A stretch of 64,000 bases of DNA from NCBI GenBank assembly GCA_038247115.1, contig JBBRVG010000003.1, positions 23,458 to 87,457 of the forward strand. Direction: 5' to 3'. This DNA comes from Pseudaeromonas sp038247115 (GTDB taxonomy: Bacteria; Pseudomonadota; Gammaproteobacteria; Enterobacterales; Aeromonadaceae). The translations under genes and the position numbers were made by a program. This document shows, in pieces, positions 8,771 to 17,724 of this stretch. Under the pieces are notes generated by a model that had not been told where the DNA came from, searched no databases, and worked only from the letters and a program-made list of their open reading frames with translations. The number at the start of each line of letters is the position of its first letter. Within the stretch, counting starts at the first letter, position 1.

Positions 8771-8787
8771 TTGGCACGTTTCCTGCG
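8771..8787 (+). promoter_or_regulatory. sigma-54 promoter of amtB
   Basis: TTGGCACGTTTCCTGCG has a perfect -24 element (TTGGCACG), a -12 element CTGC, and GG and GC dinucleotides separated by exactly 10 bp. The transcript would begin near 8798, giving a leader of about 90 nt before the ATG at 8888. With the upstream NtrC-like sites this predicts induction under nitrogen limitation. Confidence 0.85.
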
Positions 8788-8887
8788 ATAGATGCTTCAG
8801 GTTCGCGACATCCTGTCCAGCCACCGAGTTCAACAGAGTTTATCTGTACGAATACCAGGACACGATTCTTTCAGGGAGATACCTACA

Positions 8888-10348
8888 ATGAAACGCTTAT
8901 TTGCAATTCTGGCATTGGTAGGGGCCTTTGGCTTCACCAGTCCGGCATGGAGCGATGAAACCGCCCCGACAACCGAGGTTGCAACTGAAGTCGCTGCAGC
9001 GCCAGCCGCTGAAGCAGCTCCTGCTGCGCCTGTGATTACCGTTAACAAAGGTGATAATGCCTGGTTGATGGTGTCCGCGGCTTTCGTCATTCTGATGTCA
9101 GTTCCAGGTTTGGCACTGTTTTACGGTGGCTTGGTACGCACCAAAAACATGCTGTCTGTGCTGATGCAGGTATTCGCGGTCTTCGGACTGGCGACTATTC
9201 TGTGGGTCAGTTATGGCTACAGTATCGCCTTCACGGAGGGAAATGCCTTCTTCGGCAATTTCTCGAAGATATTCCTCAATGGCGTAACGCCTGACTCGAT
9301 TGCGGCAACCTTCTCCAAGGGTGCTGGCGTCTCCGAGTTGATTTATGTGGTGTTCCAGGGGGCTTTTGCCGCCATCACCTGTTGTCTGATCCTGGGCGCG
9401 TTCGCCGAGCGGATCCGCTTCTCTGCGGTGCTGATCTTCATGGTGCTGTGGTTCAGCTTCTCCTATCTGCCTATGGCGCACATGGTGTGGTACTGGGCCG
9501 GTCCAGACGCCTATACCAGTGCTGAAGCTGCCGCTGCTGCGGGTAGCACTGCCGGCTGGTTGTTCCAAAAAGGAGCACTGGATTTCGCAGGTGGTACTGT
9601 GGTGCATATCAATGCGGCTATTGCTGGCCTCGCTGGTGCCTACTTTGTTGGCAAACGTGTCGGTTTTGGTCGCGAGTCCATGGCGCCGCACAGCTTGACT
9701 ATGTCCATGATCGGTGCCTGTTTGCTGTGGGTGGGTTGGTTCGGCTTCAATGCTGGCTCCTCATTAGAAGCCAATGGTATCGCCGGTCTGGCACTGGTCA
9801 ACACCTGGGTGGCAACGGCAATGGCAACCTTTACCTGGCTGCTGGCTGAATGGGGTCTGAAGGGCAAGCCATCGTTACTGGGCGCGATTTCTGGTGCGGT
9901 TGCGGGTCTGGTTGCTATCACTCCGGCATGTGGCTTCGTCGGTGTCCCTGGCGCCATGGTGATTGGTGGTGTCGCAGGTGTCATCTGCCTGTGGGGCGTG
10001 CATGGCCTGAAGCGCTTGCTGAATGTCGATGACTCTTTGGATGTCTTCGGTGTGCACGGTGTGGGCGGTATCATTGGTGCTCTGCTGACGGGTGTCTTCG
10101 CTTCGCCAGACCTGGGTGGTACCGGGGTGTGGGATTACGTGGCTAATGCCGTGGCTCCTGACTACTCGATTGCTGCGCAAGTTAAAATCCAGGCGATTGG
10201 TGTCGTCACTACCATCATCTGGTCTGGCGTGGTCTCTGTGGTTGCCTTCTTCATCGTCGACAAGCTGGTAGGTCTGCGTGTACCGGTGGAAGCCGAACGT
10301 GAAGGTCTGGATCTGACATCTCATGGCGAGCGTGCTTACAACTACTAA
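8888..10348 (+). CDS. amtB: Ammonium transporter AmtB
   Basis: A 486-residue inner-membrane ammonium channel with 11 expected transmembrane helices. It begins with a cleavable signal peptide (MKRLFAILALVGAFGF...AWS), then an Ala/Glu-rich linker of about 30 residues (near residues 24-53) that is longer than in E. coli AmtB. The conserved twin-histidine pore residues are H240 (in FAGGTVVH) and H390 (in VFGVHGVGG). The ATG at 8888 is chosen because it starts a proper signal peptide and has a Shine-Dalgarno; the frame is open 32 codons further upstream without support. A partner glnK is normally cotranscribed with amtB but is missing here. Confidence 0.95.
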   Translation: MKRLFAILALVGAFGFTSPAWSDETAPTTEVATEVAAAPAAEAAPAAPVITVNKGDNAWLMVSAAFVILMSVPGLALFYGGLVRTKNMLSVLMQVFAVFGLATILWVSYGYSIAFTEGNAFFGNFSKIFLNGVTPDSIAATFSKGAGVSELIYVVFQGAFAAITCCLILGAFAERIRFSAVLIFMVLWFSFSYLPMAHMVWYWAGPDAYTSAEAAAAAGSTAGWLFQKGALDFAGGTVVHINAAIAGLAGAYFVGKRVGFGRESMAPHSLTMSMIGACLLWVGWFGFNAGSSLEANGIAGLALVNTWVATAMATFTWLLAEWGLKGKPSLLGAISGAVAGLVAITPACGFVGVPGAMVIGGVAGVICLWGVHGLKRLLNVDDSLDVFGVHGVGGIIGALLTGVFASPDLGGTGVWDYVANAVAPDYSIAAQVKIQAIGVVTTIIWSGVVSVVAFFIVDKLVGLRVPVEAEREGLDLTSHGERAYNY

Positions 10349-10367
10349 GCTCAGCTGGCAGAACAAC

Positions 10368-10392
10368 AAGGGCGCCCTCGGGCGCCCTTTTC
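10368..10392 (+). terminator. terminator after amtB
   Basis: A 9-bp stem built on AAGGGCGCC with a 4-nt loop and a TTTT run, 20 bp after the amtB stop. Confidence 0.9.
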
Positions 10393-10433
10393 ATCATCTA
10401 CACTGCCTTAACTCCCGCTAGCCAGGCCCCGCG

Positions 10434-11156
10434 ATGCACCCGCTGATCCAACAACTGCTGCAACGGATCCAATCATCCAGCACTCACCCCCTGCTGCTGG
10501 GAGACTGTCTACTATGTCGGCAACCTGCCCAATCCCACCCCCTGCTGTGTGATGAGTGTCAGGCTGAATTACCACGCATTCTGCATGCCTGCCCTTGCTG
10601 TGCCTTTCCACTTACCGAACCGGACATTCGCTGCGGCGCCTGCTTGCAGCAACCTCCCGGCTGGGATCGGCTGCGCGTTCTGGCCGACTATGAAACACCT
10701 TACCGCCAGTTGATCCATCGCCTGAAATACCAACACCATCCCGAGTGTGCTGCGCTGTTGGCTCGCTTGTTCAGCGCCAGTCTCGATCTGGATGAACCAC
10801 CGGAGGTGTTGTTGCCGGTGCCGTTGCACTGGTGGCGGCAATGGCGCCGGGGTTATAACCAGGCAGCAGAACTGGCTCATGCCATCGGTCGGCTCCAACA
10901 CATTCCCGTGGATAGCCACTGCTTGCAGCGCAGCCGTGCTACGCCGGCTCAGGCGAGACTGAACAAGCAGCAACGACAAAAAAATCTGCGCGAGGCATTT
11001 ACTCTGCACCCTATCCCGTATCGTCATGTCGCTGTGGTCGATGACGTAGTCACCACAGGCGCCACTGCCGAACAGCTCACACTCCGGCTCAGGGCTGCTG
11101 GCGTGGAGCGCGTCGAGATTTGGGCTATTTGCCGTACCCTTCAACATCGATCTTGA
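10434..11156 (+). CDS. comF: ComF/GntX-family phosphoribosyltransferase-like protein
   Basis: A 240-residue ComF-family protein (GntX/YhgH in E. coli). The N-terminus has a zinc-finger-like set of cysteines (CLLC at 24-27, CDEC at 39-42, CPCC, CGAC). The C-terminal part carries the PRPP-binding motif VAVVDDVVTTGAT of type I phosphoribosyltransferases. The family is required for uptake of DNA in competent bacteria and for growth on DNA as a nutrient in E. coli, with an unknown reaction. It is followed by nfuA as in E. coli. The start has a poor ribosome-binding site. Confidence 0.9.
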   Translation: MHPLIQQLLQRIQSSSTHPLLLGDCLLCRQPAQSHPLLCDECQAELPRILHACPCCAFPLTEPDIRCGACLQQPPGWDRLRVLADYETPYRQLIHRLKYQHHPECAALLARLFSASLDLDEPPEVLLPVPLHWWRQWRRGYNQAAELAHAIGRLQHIPVDSHCLQRSRATPAQARLNKQQRQKNLREAFTLHPIPYRHVAVVDDVVTTGATAEQLTLRLRAAGVERVEIWAICRTLQHRS

Positions 11157-11224
11157 GGCTAGGCGAGCTCAAACAAGCAGAGTATGATAATTCCGAGCTA
11201 TTTAGTCAGGATTAGAGGACTGCC

Positions 11225-11803
11225 ATGATCAGCATTTCCGACGCCGCTCAGGCCCATTTCCGCAAACTGCTGGAAAAGCAGCCTGATGGCACCAATATTC
11301 GCGTTTTTGTGATGAATGCCGGCACGCCGAATGCCGAGTGCGGTGTTTCATACTGTCCACCCGATGCCGTTGAACCCGAAGACTTGGTTCTGCCTTTTAG
11401 TGGTTTCGGCGCGCTAGTCGATGCCCAGAGCGCTCCATTTCTGGAAGAGGCCACCATAGATTTTGTTTCCGATCAGATGGGCTCCCAACTCACGCTCAAG
11501 GCACCGAATGCCAAGATGCGTAAGGTTGACGCCGATGCCCCCTTGATCGAGCGGATCGAATACGTCATTCACACCCAGGTCAATCCGTCACTGGCTGGAC
11601 ACGGTGGTAAGGTGACACTGCTTGAAATTACCGACGATGGCTATGCCATCCTGCAATTTGGTGGTGGTTGCAATGGCTGCTCCATGATCGATGTCACTCT
11701 CAAAGAGGGTATCGAGAAACAGTTTCTGGATCTGTTCCCCGGTGAAATTACCGGCGTCCGCGATGCCACCGAACACAATCGAGGCGAACACTCTTTTTAC
11801 TGA
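11225..11803 (+). CDS. nfuA: Fe-S biogenesis protein NfuA
   Basis: A 192-residue carrier that delivers [4Fe-4S] clusters to apoproteins such as LipA and aconitase. It joins a degenerate A-type (IscA-like) N-terminal domain to a C-terminal Nfu domain. The cluster-binding CxxC is C149/C152 in FGGGCNGCS, the same numbering as E. coli NfuA. The start has an AGAGGA Shine-Dalgarno. It lies 68 bp after comF. Confidence 0.95.
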   Translation: MISISDAAQAHFRKLLEKQPDGTNIRVFVMNAGTPNAECGVSYCPPDAVEPEDLVLPFSGFGALVDAQSAPFLEEATIDFVSDQMGSQLTLKAPNAKMRKVDADAPLIERIEYVIHTQVNPSLAGHGGKVTLLEITDDGYAILQFGGGCNGCSMIDVTLKEGIEKQFLDLFPGEITGVRDATEHNRGEHSFY

Positions 11804-11828
11804 GTCGCCGCCTCTTGGGTCGGATAAA

Positions 11829-11855
11829 ACAAAGCCCCGTTCATCGGGGCTTTGT
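11829..11855. terminator. bidirectional terminator between nfuA and gpsA
   Basis: An 11-bp stem ACAAAGCCCCG / CGGGGCTTTGT with a 5-nt loop. On the minus strand it is followed by TTTTATCC and ends the yibN-secB-gpsA unit; on the plus strand it ends nfuA. Confidence 0.88.
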
Positions 11856-12860
11856 CTATTCGTCTTTCTTGTCGCGGCTGAGTAACGCCAACGCCGCCTC
11901 TCTCGGCGGTTTGTTCTGATAGAGGATGGCAAAGATCTGTTCGCAGATGGGCATCTCTATGCCCTGCCGCGCCGCCAGGATATGGACCTCGCGTGTATTG
12001 CGATACCCTTCCACTACCTGTCCGATCTCCTCCATGGCTTGTTCTATGCTCTTACCCGCCCCCAGAGCCAAACCAAAACGACGATTGCGCGATTGGTTGT
12101 CGGTGCAGGTGAGGACCAGATCCCCGAGCCCGGCCATACCCATAAAGGTTTTGGCATCCGCACCCAGAGCAACTCCCAAACGCTGCAACTCCACCAAACC
12201 TCGCGTAATCAGAGCCGTGCGAGCATTGGCACCAAACCCCAGACCATCGGAGAGTCCGGCGCCGATAGCAATCACGTTCTTCACCGCACCGCCCAGTTGC
12301 AAACCGATAAAGTCCGGATTGGTATACACCCGAAACGACTTACCACAATGCATCAGGTCGGACAGTTCGTCGGCAAAGGCATCGTCAGTCGCCGCCACCG
12401 AAATCGCCGTTGGCAAACCAGCCGCCAGTTCCCGGGCAAATGTTGGCCCGGAAATCACGGCCAGGGGAATGGTATCGCCTAATGCTTCGCGTGCGACATC
12501 GCCTAACAGACGGCCACTATCCGGCTCCAGCCCCTTAGTTGCCCAGGCAATACGCGCATCGGCAGCCAGATAGGGTTTGGCCTGACGCAACACATGGCCA
12601 AACACATGGCTAGGAACCACCACCAGCAACGTCTTGCTCGCCTGCACGGCATAGGCCAGGTCAGAAGTCAGCTCGAGTGTCGGCGGAAAAGGGACATCGG
12701 GTAAAAAGAGTTCATTGCAACGGGCCGCATCAAGCATGGCAACATGCTCGGGCTCATGGCCCCAGAGCAGGATCCGCAGCCCTTTACGCGCCAAAGAAAT
12801 GGCAAGGGCGGTGCCATAAGACCCCGCCCCCAGGACAGATACCACAACATCCTGTGCCAT
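11856..12860 (-). CDS. gpsA: Glycerol-3-phosphate dehydrogenase [NAD(P)+]
   Basis: A 334-residue cytosolic dehydrogenase reducing dihydroxyacetone phosphate to sn-glycerol-3-phosphate for phospholipid synthesis. The dinucleotide-binding motif VLGAGSYGTALA is at residues 8-19, and the active-site regions GAVKNVIAIGAG and GLGDLVLTC are present. The ATG at 12860 begins the family-typical start and lies 4 bp after the secB stop; a longer frame overlapping secB is not needed. It is the last gene of yibN-secB-gpsA, as in E. coli. Confidence 0.96.
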   Translation of the reverse strand: MAQDVVVSVLGAGSYGTALAISLARKGLRILLWGHEPEHVAMLDAARCNELFLPDVPFPPTLELTSDLAYAVQASKTLLVVVPSHVFGHVLRQAKPYLAADARIAWATKGLEPDSGRLLGDVAREALGDTIPLAVISGPTFARELAAGLPTAISVAATDDAFADELSDLMHCGKSFRVYTNPDFIGLQLGGAVKNVIAIGAGLSDGLGFGANARTALITRGLVELQRLGVALGADAKTFMGMAGLGDLVLTCTDNQSRNRRFGLALGAGKSIEQAMEEIGQVVEGYRNTREVHILAARQGIEMPICEQIFAILYQNKPPREAALALLSRDKKDE

Positions 12861-12864
12861 ATGC

Positions 12865-13338
12865 TTAATGGCTCGCAGCTGCTTCTTGTTCCGCTTCCAG
12901 CTTGGACATATGAGCGGCAAACAAAGCGTCAAAGTTGACCGGAGCCAGATTCAGTTGCGGGAAAGAACCCTTGGTCACCAGAGCAGCTACAGCTTCACGA
13001 GCATAGGGGAACAGAATGTTCGGGCAATAGGAACCCAGGCAATGGGCCAGTTGCGGAGCATCCAGATTGGCGGCAGTGAAAATACCGGCCTGCTTCACTT
13101 CACACAGGAAAGCCACATCATCACCCAGGCTGCAGGTAACGGTCAGGGTCAGACAAACTTCATAGATGTCTTCTGCCAGAACGGCCGTCTTGGTATCCAT
13201 ATCCAGCTTCACATCCGGCTGCCATTCTTTTTGGAAAATAGCCGGGGTGTTAGGCGCTTCGAAGGAAACATCCTTGATGTAGACGCGTTGGATATGAAAT
13301 TCAGGTTGCTTTACTTCGTTGCTTGCTGCTTCAGCCAT
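12865..13338 (-). CDS. secB: Protein-export chaperone SecB
   Basis: A 157-residue tetrameric chaperone that holds preproteins unfolded for SecA/SecYEG. The opening FHIQRVYIKDVSFEAPN and the later CLGSYCPNILFPYAREAV are the most conserved family segments. In E. coli secB is preceded by grxC; here there are only 50 bp between secB and yibN and no grxC. Confidence 0.97.
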   Translation of the reverse strand: MAEAASNEVKQPEFHIQRVYIKDVSFEAPNTPAIFQKEWQPDVKLDMDTKTAVLAEDIYEVCLTLTVTCSLGDDVAFLCEVKQAGIFTAANLDAPQLAHCLGSYCPNILFPYAREAVAALVTKGSFPQLNLAPVNFDALFAAHMSKLEAEQEAAASH

Positions 13339-13388
13339 TGACTTAATCCTTGTGAAAAATGAGTTCTGGATACAGAGCTATGAAATCA

Positions 13389-13820
13389 TTAACGTTTTTT
13401 GGTTACTGGCAGGTTTTCGCCGCGCCAACTAGCCAGACCACCACGCAACACAAACACCCGGGTAAAACCAGCTTTACTCAAGGCAGTCGCTGCAGCGGGT
13501 GCACGCATGCCGCTCTCGCACACCACAATAGTGGGGGCATCTTTATGCTTTTCAATCTGGGAGAGGTTATTTGCCTCGATCTGGGTGGTCAGAATGTTAA
13601 CTGCGTCAACAATGTGCCCCTTGGCAAACTCGTCCTGAGTCCGGACATCGACAACGATGCCATTTTCCCGATTGATCAGCAGGGTCGCCTCACGATTACC
13701 AATCTGCTTGATAGGAGAAAGTAAGGCTCGCACCGAGGTGTAGATCAGTGCCACAAACAAACCAAACCAAGCCGCGACCAGCATGGGGTTTCTGCCAACA
13801 AAATCGATATATTCTTGCAT
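13389..13820 (-). CDS. yibN: Membrane-anchored rhodanese-like protein YibN
   Basis: A 143-residue protein with one N-terminal transmembrane helix (about residues 12-30, MLVAAWFGLFVALIYTSV) and a single rhodanese domain. The active-site loop CESGMR contains the persulfide-forming cysteine (C99 by my count). Rhodaneses transfer sulfane sulfur; the physiological acceptor of YibN is not settled, and links to the Sec/YidC insertion machinery have been suggested from its position next to secB. It probably begins the yibN-secB-gpsA transcript. Confidence 0.9.
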   Translation of the reverse strand: MQEYIDFVGRNPMLVAAWFGLFVALIYTSVRALLSPIKQIGNREATLLINRENGIVVDVRTQDEFAKGHIVDAVNILTTQIEANNLSQIEKHKDAPTIVVCESGMRAPAAATALSKAGFTRVFVLRGGLASWRGENLPVTKKR

Positions 13821-13979
13821 CTTGGGTCTAATCCACTCGCTAAAAATAAAACCCCGGCAGTATACATGGGGGGCGATAGAATAGCAGCCTCACCAAGGGT
13901 AAAGCTGGGATGCTGCTCGCAGCCTATTCATGTCAAGTCATCGCCTAGCAATGTGTGATCAGATGACTATTTCGGCAGA

Positions 13980-13988
13980 TGTTGTAAT
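13980..13988 (+). promoter_or_regulatory. candidate extended -10 promoter of gpmI
   Basis: TGT-TGTAAT is an extended -10 arrangement 54 bp upstream of the gpmI ATG. There is no matching -35, which extended -10 promoters can lack. Confidence 0.35.
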
Positions 13989-14042
13989 ATGACTGCCCAG
14001 AAGCTTTATCCATTTCTGTCACTTCAAGAGAGGACTCCCTCA

Positions 14043-15581
14043 ATGTCTATCGCCAAGAAGCCACTGGCACTGATCATCATGGATGGTTGGGGCTACAGCA
14101 CCAAGAAAGAGTTCAATGCCGTCGCCGCCGCCAAGACCCCGAATCTCGACGCCTTGTGTGCCACCTATGCCAACACCCTGATCTCTGCCTCTGGCATGGA
14201 TGTCGGTTTGCCAGATGGCCAGATGGGCAACTCCGAAGTAGGTCATGTCAACATCGGTGCCGGTCGCGTGGTGTACCAGGAATTGACACGAGTCACCAAA
14301 GAGATCCGCGATGGTGATTTCTTCAATAATGAAGCCTTGTGTCGTGCCGTTGATGCCGCCACCAGCCAAGGTAAGGCTGTGCATATCATGGGCTTGTTGT
14401 CTGACGGTGGCGTTCATAGCCACGAAGACCATATTGCGGCCATGGTTGAACTGGCGGCCAAGCGCGGTGCTGAAGAGATCTATCTGCATGCCTTCCTGGA
14501 TGGCCGTGACGTGGCACCCCGTTGTGCCCAAGTCGCCATCGAGCGCTTCGACGCTCTGTTTGCCAAGCTGGGCAAGGGCCGTATCGCTTCTCTGGTGGGT
14601 CGCTACTACGCCATGGACCGTGACAACCGCTGGGAACGTGTTCAAGAAGCCTATGACCTGATCACCGAAGGCAAGAGCGAGTGCGCTAACTACGCCACTG
14701 GTAGTGCCGCTCTGGCTGCCGCCTATGAGCGCGGTGAGAACGATGAATTCGTCAAGGCCAGCGTCATCGGTCAGGATGCTGCCACGTTGAACGATGGCGA
14801 TGCGATGATCTTCATGAACTTCCGTGCTGACCGTGCCCGTGAAATCACCCGTTCCTTTGTCGATGCCGACTTCTCTGGGTTTGTGCGTAACAAGCAGCCG
14901 AAACTGGCTGACTTCGTCATGCTGACCGAATATGCCGCCGACATCAAAACATCCTGTGCCTATCCGCCAACAGCCCTGACCAATACACTCGGCGAATGGC
15001 TGTCCAAGCACGACAAGACACAACTGCGCATTTCTGAAACCGAGAAATACGCTCATGTGACCTTCTTCTTCAACGGCGGTGAAGAAACCAGCTTCCCGGG
15101 CGAAGATCGCGAACTGATCCAGAGCCCCAAAGTTGCAACCTATGATCTGCAACCGGAAATGAGCTCCGGAGAAATGACTGACAAGCTGGTTGCTGCCATC
15201 AAGAGTGGCACCTATGACGTCATCATCTGTAACTATCCGAATGGCGACATGGTCGGCCACACCGGTATTTTTGATGCAGCCGTCAAGGCCTGTGAAGCGG
15301 TTGATACCGCGATTGGTCGTATCGTGGCAGCCCTGAAAGAAGTCGGTGGCGAATGTCTGATCACCGCCGACCATGGCAACGCCGAGCAAATGATGAACGA
15401 AGAGACAGGTCAAGCTCACACAGCCCATACCAGTCTGCCAGTTCCACTGATCTATGTTGGTCGTCAAGCCGAGGTCGTGGAAGGCGGCAAACTGTCGGAT
15501 CTGGCGCCGACCATGCTGACACTGATGGGCATGGAAGTACCGCCGGAAATGACTGGCAAGCCCTTGATGATTCTGAAATAA
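14043..15581 (+). CDS. gpmI: 2,3-bisphosphoglycerate-independent phosphoglycerate mutase
   Basis: A 512-residue manganese enzyme interconverting 3- and 2-phosphoglycerate in glycolysis and gluconeogenesis. The catalytic serine is S64 in the GNSEVGHVNIGAGR motif. Metal ligands lie in the N-terminal IIMDGWG (D14) and the C-terminal ADHGNAE segments. The ATG at 14043, after an AGAGAGGA Shine-Dalgarno, matches the family start; an in-frame ATG at 13989 is unsupported. It is followed at once by envC, the E. coli order (gpmM-envC). Confidence 0.96.
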   Translation: MSIAKKPLALIIMDGWGYSTKKEFNAVAAAKTPNLDALCATYANTLISASGMDVGLPDGQMGNSEVGHVNIGAGRVVYQELTRVTKEIRDGDFFNNEALCRAVDAATSQGKAVHIMGLLSDGGVHSHEDHIAAMVELAAKRGAEEIYLHAFLDGRDVAPRCAQVAIERFDALFAKLGKGRIASLVGRYYAMDRDNRWERVQEAYDLITEGKSECANYATGSAALAAAYERGENDEFVKASVIGQDAATLNDGDAMIFMNFRADRAREITRSFVDADFSGFVRNKQPKLADFVMLTEYAADIKTSCAYPPTALTNTLGEWLSKHDKTQLRISETEKYAHVTFFFNGGEETSFPGEDRELIQSPKVATYDLQPEMSSGEMTDKLVAAIKSGTYDVIICNYPNGDMVGHTGIFDAAVKACEAVDTAIGRIVAALKEVGGECLITADHGNAEQMMNEETGQAHTAHTSLPVPLIYVGRQAEVVEGGKLSDLAPTMLTLMGMEVPPEMTGKPLMILK

Positions 15582-15589
15582 TCCGCGCC

Positions 15590-16837
15590 ATGCGGGTAAT
15601 GGATGATGTTATTAAGCTACTGACTCGCGTCGGCCTTCTGGCCGGCGCGTTGTTTTTGTCGCCGTCACTCCAGGCGGCCGATAATCCGGATCTGAACAAG
15701 GTCCGCGAACAGATCCAGAAAAAACAGCAAGAAATCAGCTCGCAAAAAAAAGACCTCGATCAGTTGCACCAGCAACTGCAAAAAGATGAGGCCGCAGTCA
15801 CCGCATTAGCCAAGCGACTGCAGGGCTCACAAAACAAACTCAGGACCACCCGCAAACAACTCGAGGCGCTGGCCGCTCAAGGCCGCGAATTGACGGCGCA
15901 ACTCAAGCGCCAGGAACGACTTCTCGCCGAACAACTCGACCATGCCTACCGCATGGGCAATAGCGATTATCTCAAGCTACTACTGAATCAACAGGATCCG
16001 GTAGCAGTCGGCCGCGCCCTGGATTACTACGGCTATTTCAATCAGGCCCGTCTCGACGCCATAGCCGCGCTCAAGGAAACCCAGCTACGTCTAGCCCAGA
16101 ATCGTCGGCAAACGACCCAAGCGAGCAACAAACTGACCTCGCTGGTTAAAGAGCAGCAGCAGGATCAGAGCAGCCTGCAACAAAAACAGCTGCAGCGCGA
16201 AAGTACAGTCAACGAAATCAAAAAGTCCCTGGTCGATGATCAGCAACAACTGGCCAAACTGCGCGCCGCCGAACAGCGTATGCAGCGCAAAATTGAAGAA
16301 GCTCGCAAACGCCTGATCGCCGAGCGTAAGCGCAAAAAAGCCGAAGCGGTTGCCCGCGCCCGCGCCAAGGCTCGGGAACAAGGGCGCTCCGAAGCCGCCG
16401 CCGAAGCGCAGGCGTCCGCCGTCATAGCCCAAGGGGATCACAAGGGGCTGGGCAAGGAGCGAGGTCATTTACCCTGGCCGTTACAAGGTCCGCAGATCCG
16501 CCGTTTTGGCGAACATCGTAGTGGTGAAGTGACCTGGAAAGGCATTCTGATCGGTGGCAGTGAAGGCGCGCCGGTCAGCGCCATTGCCGCTGGCGATGTG
16601 GTGTTTGCCGATTGGCTGGAAGGCTTTGGTAACGTTCTGGTGATTGACCATGGCAGCGGCTATCTCAGCCTATATGGTAATAATTCAGCGCTGCTCAAAG
16701 CCAGTGGCGATACGGTTCGCCGTGGTGAATCCGTGGCCCAGGTCGGCAACAGCGGTGGTCAACCCCAGACCGGACTCTACTTCGAAATTCGCTGGCAAGG
16801 CAAACCCGTCAATCCCACCACATGGCTGGGACGCTAA
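15590..16837 (+). CDS. envC: Murein hydrolase activator EnvC
   Basis: A 415-residue periplasmic activator of the amidases AmiA/AmiB at the division septum. A signal peptide (VGLLAGALFLSPSLQAAD) is followed by a long Gln/Lys/Arg-rich coiled coil (about residues 40-270), a basic Ala-rich linker and a C-terminal LytM (M23) domain from about residue 300 that lacks a complete set of zinc ligands, as expected for a non-enzymatic activator. The start is ATG at 15590; ATG 15599 is an alternative, neither with a strong ribosome-binding site. Translation may be coupled to gpmI, 8 bp upstream. Confidence 0.93.
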   Translation: MRVMDDVIKLLTRVGLLAGALFLSPSLQAADNPDLNKVREQIQKKQQEISSQKKDLDQLHQQLQKDEAAVTALAKRLQGSQNKLRTTRKQLEALAAQGRELTAQLKRQERLLAEQLDHAYRMGNSDYLKLLLNQQDPVAVGRALDYYGYFNQARLDAIAALKETQLRLAQNRRQTTQASNKLTSLVKEQQQDQSSLQQKQLQRESTVNEIKKSLVDDQQQLAKLRAAEQRMQRKIEEARKRLIAERKRKKAEAVARARAKAREQGRSEAAAEAQASAVIAQGDHKGLGKERGHLPWPLQGPQIRRFGEHRSGEVTWKGILIGGSEGAPVSAIAAGDVVFADWLEGFGNVLVIDHGSGYLSLYGNNSALLKASGDTVRRGESVAQVGNSGGQPQTGLYFEIRWQGKPVNPTTWLGR

Positions 16838-17085
16838 CGCGTCTGGAACTCGAGCTCGCCAAGCAACCACAGCGCCTCATCACGACTGCTGCCACACACA
16901 TCGGCCATGGCCCGGAAGCCCAGGCAAACTGTTGGACGGCTGTTCATGCCGAATAAAAGGCACAGGTTCTCGCTATCAAGCTGGATACAGCGCACACCGG
17001 CCGGTTTGCCATCTGGCATTCCCGGAATGGCAGAACTGATACTGGGAGCTATACAGCAGGCCCCGCAATCGAGACGACACTGCAT
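16834..17085 (-). CDS. YkgJ-family cysteine-cluster protein
   Basis: An 83-residue protein of the UPF0153 (YkgJ/YkgN) family. Clustered cysteines (CRLDCGACC at residues 3-11, C33, C42, C54, C63) suggest a zinc or Fe-S site. The ATG at 17085 is chosen because the family begins M-x-C-R-x-x-C-G-A-C-C; a start at 17142 is possible but has no family support. Its stop overlaps the end of envC by four bases, convergently. Function is unknown. Confidence 0.85.
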   Translation of the reverse strand: MQCRLDCGACCIAPSISSAIPGMPDGKPAGVRCIQLDSENLCLLFGMNSRPTVCLGFRAMADVCGSSRDEALWLLGELEFQTR

Positions 17086-17287
17086 GTCCAAACCTCTGAT
17101 GAAAAGTGCGAGCATTCTAGTGTCAATCACAGTGTGAGTCACAAACTATTCCCGCAACACAGCAGTGAACCAACCGGAACAGCTCTGCCGTGTTAAACTT
17201 GAGTTACCCCATGGCGTGGGCTCACACAGCCCCTATCTGCCGCGCAGTTCAGACACCCGAGGTCGGATCCGCGGTCAAGGAGTCATC

Positions 17288-17680
17288 ATGCGATTGACGG
17301 TACACCACAGCGCCGATCTTCTGCCCTACTGGCTGGATAGCCTGAACAAACTACTGAGTGCTGATGCACTGAATCGAGACAAGTTGCTGCATGCGGGCCA
17401 CTGGCATGTCGCTACCTTCAATGATCGGATCGTCGGCCTGGCGGTGACCAAGGATGAAGAGATCATCTACTTTGCGGTTCGCGACGCGACGCGGCGCCGT
17501 GGTGTCGGTCAATACCTGCTCAGTGAGACACTAAGCTGGATGCAGTCCCAAGGCTGTAGCCAAGCCATGCTCTCTACCCATGCCGCGCGGCCAGAAGAGC
17601 ACCATGCGTTATCCGCCTTCCTGCTGCATAACGGCTTTACCCGGAATGGCGAACGCTACCTGCTCACCCTCAATCACTAG
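17288..17680 (+). CDS. panM: PanM/PanZ-like GNAT protein (PanD maturation factor)
   Basis: A 130-residue GNAT-fold protein. The acetyl-CoA-binding segment FAVRDATRRRGVGQYLLSET closely matches the E. coli PanM (PanZ) segment, and length is similar (127 aa). PanM binds acetyl-CoA and promotes self-cleavage of pro-PanD, tying coenzyme A synthesis to acetyl-CoA level. The ATG at 17288 has an AAGGAG Shine-Dalgarno. PanD itself is not in the window. A plain acetyltransferase role cannot be excluded. Confidence 0.7.
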   Translation: MRLTVHHSADLLPYWLDSLNKLLSADALNRDKLLHAGHWHVATFNDRIVGLAVTKDEEIIYFAVRDATRRRGVGQYLLSETLSWMQSQGCSQAMLSTHAARPEEHHALSAFLLHNGFTRNGERYLLTLNH

Positions 17681-17724
17681 ATCTCGCCGCTGCCCCCAAG
17701 AGCTGGCGACCCGACCCATAATTA

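Larger units (their letters stand above)
8583..8887. promoter_or_regulatory. bioH-amtB divergent intergenic region
   Basis: These 305 bp separate the divergent bioH and amtB genes and hold no supportable gene. Visible content is the two overlapping NtrC-like sites, the sigma-54 promoter, an A/T-rich leader and a CAGGGAGAT ribosome-binding site before amtB. No glnK (PII) gene precedes amtB. Confidence 0.7.

Noticed and set aside
14040..15467. 475-codon open frame on the minus strand
   Set aside because: Fully antisense to gpmI. The translation has no recognisable domain and the frame is open because of the codon use of the real gene.
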